This document shows positions 7,355-15,339 of a DNA stretch of 59,744 nucleotides, one piece after another. The notes beneath the pieces are model-generated. The model ran no database searches and had not been told where the DNA came from. It worked only from the letters and a program-made list of their open reading frames with translations. Numbering within the stretch: position 1 is the first letter of the stretch; each line of letters opens with the position of its first letter. The stretch is from a virus: positions 1-59,744 of the IMG/VR virus record IMGVR_UViG_3300025127_000035; one strand, given 5' to 3'. The translations under genes and the position numbers were made by a program.

Positions 7355-9301
7355 ATGGCATCAAGAAACAATAATGGAAAAAACCCTTACAATGAAGAGT
7401 CTGGATTGTTTAAATCTTTAACTAGATTGTTTTCTGGCCCCCTGACACAAAGAAGAACACAATCGGGGCGTCAACTGCGTAGAAGGCACCTAGACATATA
7501 TTCGTCTCAATTTAAATCCGCATCAGGACAACAATTTAAAAAGTCTGAATATAATCCAATGAATGTCACAACTTTAAACATGATTGCAAACCGAAATCGT
7601 GCTGAAAGATATGTTGATTTTGATCAAATGGAATACGAACCAATTATCGCTTCTGCTCTTGATATTTATGCTGATGAGATGACAACGCATTCGTCTCTAC
7701 AACCAATGTTAAGAATCAAATGCCCAAATGAAGAAATTAAATCTATTTTACATTCTTTATATCACAATGTATTAAATATTGATCATAATCTTTTTGGTTG
7801 GTCTCGCACGATGTGCAAATATGGAGACTTCTTTTTATATCTGGACATCGATGATAAGCGAGGTATTACCACATGCATTGGATTACCACCACAAGAGATT
7901 GAGAGATTAGAAGGAAAAGACCCAACAAACCCAAATTATGTACAATTTCAGTGGAATAGTGCTGGAATGACATTAGAAAATTGGCAGCTTGCACATTTTA
8001 GAATACTTGGGAATGATAAATATGCCCCCTATGGCACTTCCGTTCTTGAACCGTCTCGACGAATTTGGAGACAACTAACTTTGCTTGAAGATGCTATGAT
8101 GGCTTACCGTATTGTTAGAAGCCCAGAGCGAAGAGTTTTTAAAATTGATGTTGGAAATATCGCACCAAACGATGTAGAACAATATATGCAGAAAGTTATG
8201 ACTCAAATGAAGAGACATCAGGTTGTCGATCCAAAAACAGGCCGAGTTGATCTTCGTTATAATCCTCTTTCAATTGAAGAAGATTATTTTATTCCTATTC
8301 GCGGTGGAACCTCTGGAACAGAAATTATAAATCTACCCGGTGGTCAGTTCACTGGAACTGTGGAGGATGTAAAATATTTAAGAGAAAAGCTATTTGCTGC
8401 TCTCAAAGTGCCGCAATCATATCTTGTAATGGGTGAGGGCGCACAAGAAGACAAAACAACTTTGGCTCAAAAAGATATTCGTTTCGCAAGAACAATTCAA
8501 AGATTACAAAGAGTTGTAATTGCAGAGCTTGAAAAAATTGGAATTATTCATCTTTTCACATTAGGTTTTCGTGGCGATGATCTTCTATCTTTTGATTTGG
8601 CTTTGAATAATCCTTCTAAAATTGCTGAACTTCAAGAACTTGAACACTGGAAAACTAAATTTGATGTCGCAGGCGCGGCTACCGAGGGTTTCTTTTCAAT
8701 GCGTTGGATTGCTGAGCACATGTTTGGTGTTTCAGAAGATGAATTTATTAGAATGCAAAGAGAAATGTTTTACGATAGAAAGTTTATGGCTTCGCTTGAG
8801 GCTGCTGGTCAAGCTCCCGAAGGCGGTGGAGCCGGTGGGGGTGATCTTGACCTCGGTGGCGATGATGCCGGTGGGGGTGATCTTGACCTCGGTGGTGACG
8901 ATGCAACTCCTGCTGAAACACCTGATCTTGGTGGCGATGATGCTGGTGCTGCTGCTGGTGGTGGCGAAGGAGATGACGATGTTCTTCTTGCTGCCCCCGG
9001 TAAACGAGACGACGATAAGTCAAGAGGCCCATATAAGAAACATCAATTAAAATATCGCAAAGGCGGCATGGCCAAACAAATGAAAAATCAAGCTACGGGT
9101 GAGTATGGAAACACCACCAGAAGTATATTTAAAGGCAAAACTGGTTTCGGTGGATTAGATTCATTAGCCAGAGGCATAACAGAAAATAAAACACTAGATA
9201 AAATAGAAGAAGAAAAACTATTTAATACATCAGCAGAAGTAAACAAACTTCTAGAAAGTTTAAAACATTTGGAGAACAAAGAGAATGAGAGTAAAACATA
9301 A
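7355..9301 (+). CDS. 20: Portal vertex protein gp20 with extended acidic C-terminal tail
   Basis: Dodecameric portal at the unique head vertex. 648 aa against 524 for T4 gp20. The core runs to about residue 490 and shows portal-family features such as RYVDFDQMEYEPIIASALDIYADEM, LPGGQFTGTVEDVKYLREKLFAALKVPQSYL and an EDKTTLAQKDIRFARTI helix. The extension has a Gly/Asp repeat (GGGDLDLGGDDA twice, coding bases 8834-8905, plus a degenerate third copy), then a basic segment (KRDDDKSRGPYKKHQLKYRK) and a helical end. Its last 17 nt overlap the next gene. The extension may contact scaffold or packaged protein. That is inference. Confidence 0.95.
   Translation: MASRNNNGKNPYNEESGLFKSLTRLFSGPLTQRRTQSGRQLRRRHLDIYSSQFKSASGQQFKKSEYNPMNVTTLNMIANRNRAERYVDFDQMEYEPIIASALDIYADEMTTHSSLQPMLRIKCPNEEIKSILHSLYHNVLNIDHNLFGWSRTMCKYGDFFLYLDIDDKRGITTCIGLPPQEIERLEGKDPTNPNYVQFQWNSAGMTLENWQLAHFRILGNDKYAPYGTSVLEPSRRIWRQLTLLEDAMMAYRIVRSPERRVFKIDVGNIAPNDVEQYMQKVMTQMKRHQVVDPKTGRVDLRYNPLSIEEDYFIPIRGGTSGTEIINLPGGQFTGTVEDVKYLREKLFAALKVPQSYLVMGEGAQEDKTTLAQKDIRFARTIQRLQRVVIAELEKIGIIHLFTLGFRGDDLLSFDLALNNPSKIAELQELEHWKTKFDVAGAATEGFFSMRWIAEHMFGVSEDEFIRMQREMFYDRKFMASLEAAGQAPEGGGAGGGDLDLGGDDAGGGDLDLGGDDATPAETPDLGGDDAGAAAGGGEGDDDVLLAAPGKRDDDKSRGPYKKHQLKYRKGGMAKQMKNQATGEYGNTTRSIFKGKTGFGGLDSLARGITENKTLDKIEEEKLFNTSAEVNKLLESLKHLENKENESKT
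8834..8905 (+). repeat. Two tandem 36-bp repeats in the portal gene
   Basis: Units 8834-8869 and 8870-8905 differ at only a few third-position bases and each encode GGGDLDLGGDDA. A degenerate third copy follows near 8919-8960. In-frame 36-bp steps make length variation between relatives likely. Confidence 0.9.
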
Positions 9302-10109
9302 TAAGAAAAGAAACACCGCTTTTCTTTACGAATCATTAATTACAGAATTAACAAAAGCAATTGTCCGAGGACAAGAAGACAAAAAACAAAATGTCTTGGA
9401 GACCATTAAAAAATATTTTAATGCCGACTCTCCATTAAAGAAAGAATTGGAAATCTACAAATCTGTATTAGAGGCAGATAAGATGTCTCCAAATCTTTCT
9501 CAAAGGTTTTTATTTGAAGTCAAAAAAGATTTTAATAATCTTGATAAGAAAGAAATCTTCAACCAACAGACAGCTTTGATTAAAGAAATAAATGAGTCAT
9601 ATTCAAGTTCTGTTTTCTCAAACTTTATTTCAAACTATAAAAACATCGGATCTTTGTATCAGTATTTTAATTCAGAGGGTGCTAATGCTAAAACTCGTTT
9701 GATTTTGGAACAAAGAGTTGTTGGAATACTTGCTTCTACAAAGACAGAAGAAAAGCAAGAAATGAAACATATTGATAGTTTGGAGTATAAGACATTTGTT
9801 AATAAATTTAATGAAACTTATGATAATACCCTTCGCAAAGAACAAAAGGACCTGTTAACAAACTATATTACTTCCTTCTCAGACAATGGCCTTGGCCTTA
9901 AATCGTTTCTAAACGAAGAAGTGGCCCGACTCAAAGAGCAAGTTACAAAATGTTCCAAGACAGATAAAATTAAAAATAATAAAGAATTCTATGACAATAC
10001 CCAAAGAGTTCTTGAAAAGCTTGAAAGTTATAAAAAAACTCCGATTACCGAAGAGTTGGTAAAAGAAGTGTTTTATATTCAAGATTTTGTTTCTGAGGTG
10101 CTCGAATAA
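9285..10109 (+). CDS. Conserved prohead-cluster protein, unknown function
   Basis: 274 aa, almost wholly helical, Lys/Glu-rich. It begins RVKHNKKRNTAFLYESLITE, a basic start followed by a helix, and has a heptad-like C-terminal half. It overlaps the portal by 17 nt and the next gene by 1 nt, so it is translated as part of the portal-protease unit. In T4 this slot holds the small core proteins gp67 and gp68. This is much larger and I see no direct match. A role in prohead core or portal assembly is a positional guess. Confidence 0.7.
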   Translation: MRVKHNKKRNTAFLYESLITELTKAIVRGQEDKKQNVLETIKKYFNADSPLKKELEIYKSVLEADKMSPNLSQRFLFEVKKDFNNLDKKEIFNQQTALIKEINESYSSSVFSNFISNYKNIGSLYQYFNSEGANAKTRLILEQRVVGILASTKTEEKQEMKHIDSLEYKTFVNKFNETYDNTLRKEQKDLLTNYITSFSDNGLGLKSFLNEEVARLKEQVTKCSKTDKIKNNKEFYDNTQRVLEKLESYKKTPITEELVKEVFYIQDFVSEVLE

Positions 10110-10696
10110 TGGCTATTAAAATAAACATTACTGAACCTGTTTCAGAACCAACCGAACCAGCTAACGAGACTGTTAATATTAAGATTGTAGATCCAAATAG
10201 ACAGATGTTGGAATTTAAATTAAATATGCGAAGGGCTTTGAACGGTGATTTGATGATTTTTGATCACGCTGATATTGATATTGTCGTTATGCTTGAATCA
10301 AAGAAAATTATTGCTTTTGCAAAAGATTTAATGTCGGAAGTGGTATACGGAGCAGAGAGTCGTCTGTTTGATCATCTCAAGAAAAAGGGCATCGTTGCTT
10401 TTGACTCTATTCAAGGTGGTAATGTTTACGGCTCTCTTGAAGCGAAAATTCTGGACTCAACCGATCTTGATTCTGTAAAAGCTTCATTATATGAAATTAG
10501 CCAATGGATGGATGGTGAGCGACCATACTTTAAATCCATGGAGGCTTATGATGAAATGATGGATGATGCTTTACTAGATCCTGATAAAAAGGATTCAACT
10601 GAGCTTGGCGAGGTCCCACAAGAAGTAGAACAGGGCTCCATCAATCAAAGTGTTTTATTTTCGCCATATCTTTATGGCCGTTATATGTACGAGTAA
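10109..10696 (+). CDS. Conserved prohead-cluster protein, unknown function
   Basis: 195 aa, start overlapping the previous stop (TAATG). The N-terminus is low-complexity Pro/Glu/Thr (TEPVSEPTEPANE), followed by an alpha/beta body (LNMRRALNGDLMIFDHADIDIVVM). The C-terminus is acidic and ends in a Tyr-rich segment FSPYLYGRYMYE. The position between portal and protease points to a head-assembly part. No catalytic motif is seen. I recall this family only as conserved hypothetical in marine T4-like phages. Confidence 0.7.
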   Translation: MAIKINITEPVSEPTEPANETVNIKIVDPNRQMLEFKLNMRRALNGDLMIFDHADIDIVVMLESKKIIAFAKDLMSEVVYGAESRLFDHLKKKGIVAFDSIQGGNVYGSLEAKILDSTDLDSVKASLYEISQWMDGERPYFKSMEAYDEMMDDALLDPDKKDSTELGEVPQEVEQGSINQSVLFSPYLYGRYMYE

Positions 10697-10699
10697 AAA

Positions 10700-11077
10700 A
10701 TGAACATTGACAACAGTAATATAAATATTAGAGACGACCTTAACATGATAGAGTTTGATATGGGAATGATTTGGTTTATTTTGGCCGCATATGGCCTAAC
10801 ACAGATTTTAGTTTATTCTAAAATTTTTGAAAAAATACGACCCAACCGAGACCAGTATGGTCTTTTTGGATACATGGCGAATTGTGCTATGTGTATGGGT
10901 TTTTGGGTAGGAATGTTTTTGTTTTTCATAAACGGATGGACAGAACTATTTACTTTCAAATACTCCATCGGAAACATGTTTATTTGTGGCTGGGTTTCTT
11001 CGGGAACCTCTTACATTTTATCCATGCTAATTAATGATGATGGTTTAAAAATTAACAATACAGGAGAGGACAAATGA
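10700..11077 (+). CDS. DUF1360-like membrane protein
   Basis: 125 aa with three hydrophobic segments: WFILAAYGLTQILVYSKI (about 26-43), CMGFWVGMFLFFINGW (about 70-85) and MFICGWVSSGTSYILSML (about 98-115). The CAMCMGFWVG cysteine motif between the first two is the hallmark I associate with DUF1360. Function of that family is unknown. The ATG at 10700 gives a polar N-terminal extension; ATG 10748 is an alternative nearer the first membrane helix. A membrane protein inside the prohead cluster is notable, since T4 proheads assemble on the inner membrane. Confidence 0.75.
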   Translation: MNIDNSNINIRDDLNMIEFDMGMIWFILAAYGLTQILVYSKIFEKIRPNRDQYGLFGYMANCAMCMGFWVGMFLFFINGWTELFTFKYSIGNMFICGWVSSGTSYILSMLINDDGLKINNTGEDK

Positions 11078-11133
11078 CTTGGACAACTAAATGGATGCTT
11101 CAGCCAGTTCGTCGTTGCTGCTCTGGATCCTAG
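11074..11133 (+). CDS. 19-residue peptide ORF
   Basis: ATG 11074 overlaps the DUF1360 stop as ATGA and follows AGGAGAGG, a strong SD. The ORF MTWTTKWMLQPVRRCCSGS stops at 11133, five bases before a terminator. Length is too short for family assignment. The good SD, the overlap and the closely following terminator argue that it is translated. Trp, Arg and a Cys pair are overrepresented. Confidence 0.4.
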   Translation: MTWTTKWMLQPVRRCCSGS

Positions 11134-11137
11134 CTCG

Positions 11138-11160
11138 AACGGGTTGCGCCCGTTTTTTAT
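11138..11160 (+). terminator. Rho-independent terminator
   Basis: Stem AACGGG / CCCGTT around loop TTGCG (11138-11154), followed by a T-rich run TTTTATTTTTTT. It closes the portal-DUF1360 unit ahead of the tagged protein at 11181. Confidence 0.85.
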
Positions 11161-11180
11161 TTTTTTAAGGAATTATAATA

Positions 11181-11579
11181 ATGAAGATTACAAAAGAAAG
11201 ATTAGTACAAATTATCAAAGAAGAATTAAAAAATAATCAGATGGAAAGTGAGTTTCAGAAACCTCGTTACTCTTCCGATGATTATTGGAAAATGCAAAAA
11301 GTATTAAACGACAAATTTGGAACCACTTTTCAAAAAATTGATGGTCGTATGCAACGAGTTGAAACCCCTGCTTACCAAGAACTGATAAAAGACCTTGAAG
11401 AGCTTGGCCGACAAGATGTAATTGATCGGCTTCCTGTTCTAAGTTCAATTAGCATTTATATGGTGGCAGAAATAGCTCACTATGTCGAAACAAATGATAT
11501 GGAAGCGTTAGATAAAATGGTCAACAAAGCCAAACGCCATGGTCAAGCTGTTGTTAGAAGTGGGCCGTTGGGAACATGA
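11181..11579 (+). CDS. Capsid-tag protein next to the prohead protease
   Basis: 132 aa. N-terminus MKITKERLVQIIKEELKNNQ is the shared tag (Ile for Leu at position 3), with I-K-E as candidate gp21 site. The body is helical and basic/acidic mixed and includes YQELIKDLEELGRQDVIDRL. No domain recognised. Its stop overlaps the start of gp21 (ATGA), so tagged substrate and protease are translationally coupled. Proposed core or internal head protein. Confidence 0.75.
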   Translation: MKITKERLVQIIKEELKNNQMESEFQKPRYSSDDYWKMQKVLNDKFGTTFQKIDGRMQRVETPAYQELIKDLEELGRQDVIDRLPVLSSISIYMVAEIAHYVETNDMEALDKMVNKAKRHGQAVVRSGPLGT

Positions 11580-12199
11580 AAAAACTTTTAACAGAATTTT
11601 ATGAATTATGTAAAGACGGTATCTGTCAAGACCTTTTAACCGAAAGAGAAAAACACGAAGTCGCTAACGGAGCACTTTATCTTTCCGGTCGCATTCAAAC
11701 TTGCGAGAAGAAGAATGGTAATGGCCGAATATATCCTTGTAATGTTTTGAAAAGAGAAATACAAAAATATGAGAGTGTTGTAAAAGATAACAGAGCATTA
11801 GGAGAATTAGACCACCCAGATGATTCAGTTATTAATCTTCGTAATGTATCTCATCTAATTACCGATATTTGGTGGGATGGTAACGATGTTATTGGAAAGA
11901 TTAAAATTTTGGACACACCATCAGGCAAAGTTGTAAAAGACCTTGTTAATTCTGGTGTTAAGCTTGGTATCTCATCAAGAGGTATGGGCTCTGTTCAAGA
12001 ACAAATGGGCGCATCTATGGTTCAAGAAGATTTTGAACTAATTTGTTTTGATATTGTCTCCGAGCCATCAACACCAGATGCTTATATTTACCCCGATAGC
12101 AAATCAAAAAATATCACGGCTTCTATTTATGAGAAGAAAATAAATGAAAACAAAGCTGAGATTATTGGAGATTTGTTTAAAAAGATTTTAAAGGATTAA
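11576..12199 (+). CDS. 21: Prohead core protease gp21
   Basis: Serine protease of the herpesvirus/T4 prohead type that matures capsid, scaffold and tagged internal proteins. 207 aa, close to T4 gp21 (212). Features: LYLSGRIQTCEKKNGNGRIYP at 35-54, a candidate catalytic His at about residue 80 in ALGELDHPDDS, and the nucleophile Ser in GVKLGISSRGMGS at about 133-134. A further conserved acidic stretch, FDIVSEPSTPDAYI, follows at 158-171. The C-terminal helix after about 175 is probably removed by self-cleavage. It is coupled to the tagged protein upstream. Confidence 0.93.
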   Translation: MKKLLTEFYELCKDGICQDLLTEREKHEVANGALYLSGRIQTCEKKNGNGRIYPCNVLKREIQKYESVVKDNRALGELDHPDDSVINLRNVSHLITDIWWDGNDVIGKIKILDTPSGKVVKDLVNSGVKLGISSRGMGSVQEQMGASMVQEDFELICFDIVSEPSTPDAYIYPDSKSKNITASIYEKKINENKAEIIGDLFKKILKD

Positions 12200-12202
12200 A
12201 AA

Positions 12203-13210
12203 ATGAGTAAATATTCAAGTTTTAAGAAAGATAAATTAATTTTTGAGAATTGGAGAAAATATCTCTCTGAAGAAGCAGACCCTAGAAAGATGAGTGCCGA
12301 TGACTTTCCAATGAAGTTAAGTGATGTTGGTGCTGAATATACACCTCAACAGGCAAAACAAATTGCGACAAGTGGGCTTAAAGATGGTGATAAAGGGGAT
12401 GATCAAATATCTGCTTCAACGGCAAGCTTTCCGGTTAAAAATTTGAAACCATCTCAATCTTCAATGAATATTGGTAAGGCTGTGGCTTTTGCTATTGCTG
12501 CGATTTTAAAAAACAAGCCTTTTCCAAACGGACCCGGTGGTAATCTAGGGGCGATGATTGATAAAGATAGTCACATTATGGATGGGCACCATCGATGGAT
12601 CGCAAGTGGAATGGTAAACCCAGACTCAGAGGTCGGAGGCTACCAAGTACAATTTCCCGCAGAAAAATTAATTCCAATTTTGAATATTCTTACACTTCAT
12701 TTTACAAAAAGCGCAAAAGGTAAGCCCGGTGGTGGGAGCTTTGAGGCATTTAATGAAGCAGGCATTGGCAAGGTGTTACAAAAATATGCTAAAGAAGGAG
12801 TCTGGTCAGCCAATGAAGATCCAAAAATGGTAATGAAGGCACTAGAAGAATTCACGGGACAATCTGGTCAAGCTGCGATTTCTGCTGCTGCTAAAAAAAT
12901 GGCTGATAATGTAAGTCAATTGACCCTCTCTGTTCCAGCAGGTTTCCCAGAAAGAGAAGATATGCCAATCATCAGTGCTAAGAAAGGACATTTGGATTTG
13001 GCAGTTAAACTATTAAACTCAGGCGCGATTGACGTAAATCCAAAATATGCTGGCAAATCTGGTGAACCCGGTGGGATTGTTCCTGATTCTGGTGGAATAT
13101 ATAAAAAAGGTGCTGACTCTGATGCTGGCTATGATGAAGAAGAAGCAAAACGTCAGAGAATGATGAGGAATCTTGAGGAAAATAAAAAACCCAAAAGAAG
13201 GAAAAAATGA
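12203..13210 (+). CDS. ParB-like protein with N-terminal head-targeting-like sequence
   Basis: 335 aa. Near the N-terminus LIFENWRKYLSEEA is a second type of tag, with L-S-E as a candidate gp21 site. The central motif IMDGHHRWIASG (about 127-138) is the DGHHR signature of ParB/Srx-like nuclease folds. The flanking region (FPVKNLKPSQSSMNIGKAVAFAI) fits the preceding part of that fold. The C-terminal third is helical, then Gly-rich, and ends in a basic tail (KKPKRRKK). It sits between the protease and a core-type protein, so it is probably packaged. A nuclease acting on host DNA after entry is possible but unproven. Confidence 0.7.
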   Translation: MSKYSSFKKDKLIFENWRKYLSEEADPRKMSADDFPMKLSDVGAEYTPQQAKQIATSGLKDGDKGDDQISASTASFPVKNLKPSQSSMNIGKAVAFAIAAILKNKPFPNGPGGNLGAMIDKDSHIMDGHHRWIASGMVNPDSEVGGYQVQFPAEKLIPILNILTLHFTKSAKGKPGGGSFEAFNEAGIGKVLQKYAKEGVWSANEDPKMVMKALEEFTGQSGQAAISAAAKKMADNVSQLTLSVPAGFPEREDMPIISAKKGHLDLAVKLLNSGAIDVNPKYAGKSGEPGGIVPDSGGIYKKGADSDAGYDEEEAKRQRMMRNLEENKKPKRRKK

Positions 13211-13626
13211 ACAAAAACGAATTGAAAAAGGTTCTCAAACCTTTGGTAAAGCAATGTATTAATGAGGTTCTTTTAGAAGAAGGTTTGTTATCAACCGTTA
13301 TAGCGGAAGTTATGAAAGGCACAGGTGCTACTCGCATTGTTGAAACAATCCAGCCCGTTAAGCCAAAAATTGATAATACAGCCGCAAGAGAGAAAAAGAG
13401 AAAAGAATTATTAGAACAAAAGAGAAAACTTCTCGATGCAATCGGCACAGAATCATATAATGGTGTGAATTTGTTTGAAGGAACAACGCCAACTAAATCC
13501 GCCCCAGCACCCGGACAAACTCAACAACAAGGACCGTTAAGCGGTGTAGCACCAAATGATCCCGGTGTTGATATCAGTTCTTTGATGGGCTCGGCTCACA
13601 ACTGGTCAAAGATGGTGGATAAATAA
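13207..13626 (+). CDS. Conserved core-type protein between gp21 and gp22
   Basis: 139 aa, ATGA overlap with the previous gene. It begins NKNELKKVLKPLVKQCINEVLLEEG, a helix with L-L-E before E, again consistent with a gp21 site. A coiled-coil segment (REKKRKELLEQKRKLLDA) and a Pro/Gln-rich linker follow, then a short C-terminal motif SSLMGSAHNWSKMVDK. I recall this helix-linker-NWSKM layout as common in the head cluster of marine T4-like phages. Role as scaffold or core component inferred from place. Confidence 0.7.
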   Translation: MNKNELKKVLKPLVKQCINEVLLEEGLLSTVIAEVMKGTGATRIVETIQPVKPKIDNTAAREKKRKELLEQKRKLLDAIGTESYNGVNLFEGTTPTKSAPAPGQTQQQGPLSGVAPNDPGVDISSLMGSAHNWSKMVDK

Positions 13627-13627
13627 A

Positions 13628-13843
13628 ATGGCTTGTAACTATAAAATTAAACCTCGAAAGAATGAAAACATTGAGAGAGTAATAAAAAGATTTAATAAAA
13701 AAGTTAAAAAATTGGGAATTATTGAAGAAGCTAAGGAGCGTCGTTATTATATTAAACCTTCTGAAAGAAGAAGAAAAGCTAAGAAACGAGCAGATGCAAG
13801 ACGTCGAAAAGAGTTAGCAAAACAAAGGAAACGAACTAGTTAG
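13628..13843 (+). CDS. rpsU: Ribosomal protein bS21 homologue
   Basis: 71 aa, very basic. It matches small-subunit protein S21 along its length: IERVIKRFNKKVKKLGII corresponds to the ALRRFKRSCEKAGVL helix of E. coli S21. EAKERRYYIKPSERRRKAKK corresponds to the REFYEKPTTERKRAK segment, and a basic C-terminal tail follows. S21 contacts mRNA near the anti-SD region during initiation, and phage copies are reported from aquatic phages. The proposed role is to replace host S21 and favour phage late mRNA. It lies in the head cluster, 2 nt from its neighbour, so it is expressed late with structural genes. Confidence 0.88.
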   Translation: MACNYKIKPRKNENIERVIKRFNKKVKKLGIIEEAKERRYYIKPSERRRKAKKRADARRRKELAKQRKRTS

Positions 13844-13865
13844 TTTGAGTTGGAGTTTTTAAAAA

Positions 13866-14303
13866 ATGTCAGAAAGCAATATCTATACAGCAGGTTTAAA
13901 CAATGCAGGGTCTTACATAGTTAGTGGTGTGCCATGGATAACAGGTTCAACACCGGGTACATCTGCTTTGCCACAGGATCATGAAGTTAGGATTGAATTT
14001 CCATATGTAACTAAAAAAATTCACATACAAAACACAAGAGGTGGAGGTGGTGCAGCTTCTAAAAGATTGCGTGTTACGCTTATACCAACTGGTTCTGGCA
14101 ATGTTGTGGGCGGTCTTCACTATTATGATATAGCGAATGTCTCTACCTTGGGACCAACAACACTTGATTTGAATGTAAAAGTAAAAGAAATATATTTATC
14201 ATGTCCGGGCTCATCTGGTACGGCATACACAGTAGTCGCAGAATTGACAAGAATACCTGCTGAAAGAATGTTTGAACTAACCGGATCAGGAGTTAGCGAG
14301 TGA
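13866..14303 (+). CDS. Beta-rich virion protein, paralogue A
   Basis: 145 aa, Gly/Ser/Thr-rich, beta-predicted. It begins SNIYTAGLNNAGSYIVSGVP, and has YVTKKIHIQN, GGLHYYDIAN, VKVKEIYLS and a final TVVAELTRIPAERMFELTGSG. Each of these segments recurs in the next gene, so the two are tandem paralogues. No enzyme motif. A structural role in the fibre/adhesin block (decoration or fibre-base protein) is inferred from composition and place. The upstream gap 13844-13865 has GGAG but no terminator. Confidence 0.7.
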   Translation: MSESNIYTAGLNNAGSYIVSGVPWITGSTPGTSALPQDHEVRIEFPYVTKKIHIQNTRGGGGAASKRLRVTLIPTGSGNVVGGLHYYDIANVSTLGPTTLDLNVKVKEIYLSCPGSSGTAYTVVAELTRIPAERMFELTGSGVSE

Positions 14304-14701
14304 GTAATTTATATTATACTGCTGGCTTGCGAAGTGTTGGCTGTTATCAAGTTGCTGGCACTCCCTACATTACAGGTTCAAGCATAAACAATGGTGTTGA
14401 AGTTAAACTAGAATTTCCAAAAGTAACAAAGAGTGTTACTGTTCATGCACTTTCCTCATCGGATGGAACTGGTGTTGATGTTCATTTTAATTCTTTGTCT
14501 TCTGGTCGTGTTCTTGATGGGATTCACTACAAAAGGCTTGCTCACATGGAGAGCTTTACTTTCAATGTTAAATGTAAAGAAATTTACATTTCTAATCCTG
14601 CTTCTGGAACACAACCGTTGAGCTTTACAGTTGTTGCTGAATTAACTACTATTCCAACCGGTAGCATGTATGCTTTAACCGGCTCTGGGCTTACGGATTA
14701 A
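14300..14701 (+). CDS. Beta-rich virion protein, paralogue B (GTG start)
   Basis: 133 aa, starting at GTG 14300, which overlaps the previous stop as GTGA. It aligns with paralogue A: SNLYYTAGLRSVGCYQVAGTP, FPKVTKSVTVHA, LDGIHYKRLAH, VKCKEIYIS and TVVAELTTIPTGSMYALTGSG. The difference from A is mostly a shorter N-terminal loop and a different middle. The GTG start and coupling imply production in a fixed ratio to A. Function unknown, structural. Confidence 0.7.
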   Translation: MSNLYYTAGLRSVGCYQVAGTPYITGSSINNGVEVKLEFPKVTKSVTVHALSSSDGTGVDVHFNSLSSGRVLDGIHYKRLAHMESFTFNVKCKEIYISNPASGTQPLSFTVVAELTTIPTGSMYALTGSGLTD

Positions 14702-14713
14702 AGGAGGTTTTTG

Positions 14714-15322
14714 ATGGCTAGATTTGGATGGGCACATATATCTAATGCTAAAAACCTTGGCAGTGGACCAAATGGAGCAGTGCAGTTTGCAACAGGCTCT
14801 GATGGAGAAATATCTGGAAGTAGCTCGTTTGTATATAATTATGCTAGTAATAATTTGGTTCTTAGTGGAAATATGGACATTAGTGGTACAATAACCGCTC
14901 ATGTTTTTGATGTAAAGCAGACTACAAAAGAAGAGATTACCGTAAGTGGTAGTACAAACTTTGGTAATTCATCTGATGACACACACATTTTCACTGGTTC
15001 TGTTATTATTTCTGGTGCATTAAGGCAGAATTATTACGAATTAAAAAATACAACTTATTCTGTTGCTTCATATGATTCTATAATTGGTGTTTCATCGTCC
15101 GCGTATGTTTCAATAACGATACCCGCAGCTTCAGTGGCTGGCCCCGGAAGTATTCTAATTATTAAAGACGAGACAGTTGGAACACGCTCTGATGCTAATA
15201 GAATCGCAATCACGGCTTCTGGCGGTGATAAAATAGATCACCAATCAACATACTCACTTTCTGGTGATAACCCCGCATTGACTATTTATAGTAATGGTGT
15301 ATCAAAATGGTTCATCTATTAA
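14714..15322 (+). CDS. Fibre-like protein with shared C-terminal beta module
   Basis: 202 aa from ATG 14714, six bases after AAGGAGG; the TTG at 14711 is not needed. N-terminal Ser/Gly-rich region with fibre-like text (NLVLSGNMDISGTITAHVFD), then a C-terminal module of about 85 residues. The module runs SVASYDSIIGV, ITIPAASVAGPGSILIIKDE, ITASGGDKIDHQSTYS and ends TIYSNGVSKWFIY. The same module, with the same ending, closes five other proteins in this block. Probably a receptor-facing or trimerising domain. No peptidase or lectin motif. Confidence 0.7.
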   Translation: MARFGWAHISNAKNLGSGPNGAVQFATGSDGEISGSSSFVYNYASNNLVLSGNMDISGTITAHVFDVKQTTKEEITVSGSTNFGNSSDDTHIFTGSVIISGALRQNYYELKNTTYSVASYDSIIGVSSSAYVSITIPAASVAGPGSILIIKDETVGTRSDANRIAITASGGDKIDHQSTYSLSGDNPALTIYSNGVSKWFIY

Positions 15323-15339
15323 TGTAGGGGAAGTCGTGA

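Noticed and set aside
8622-9050. Alternative-frame ORFs on both strands over the portal Gly/Asp repeat
   Set aside because: Repeat-derived low-complexity His/Gln or Leu/Val text; the portal frame is clearly the coding one.
10945-10958. Exact ACTATTTA copy inside the DUF1360 gene
   Set aside because: Falls in coding sequence 130 nt before the next start and is followed by a terminator at 11138, so it is not counted as a promoter.
13005-13448. Minus-strand 147-codon frame
   Set aside because: Overlaps three well-supported + strand genes and has no SD or recognisable domain.
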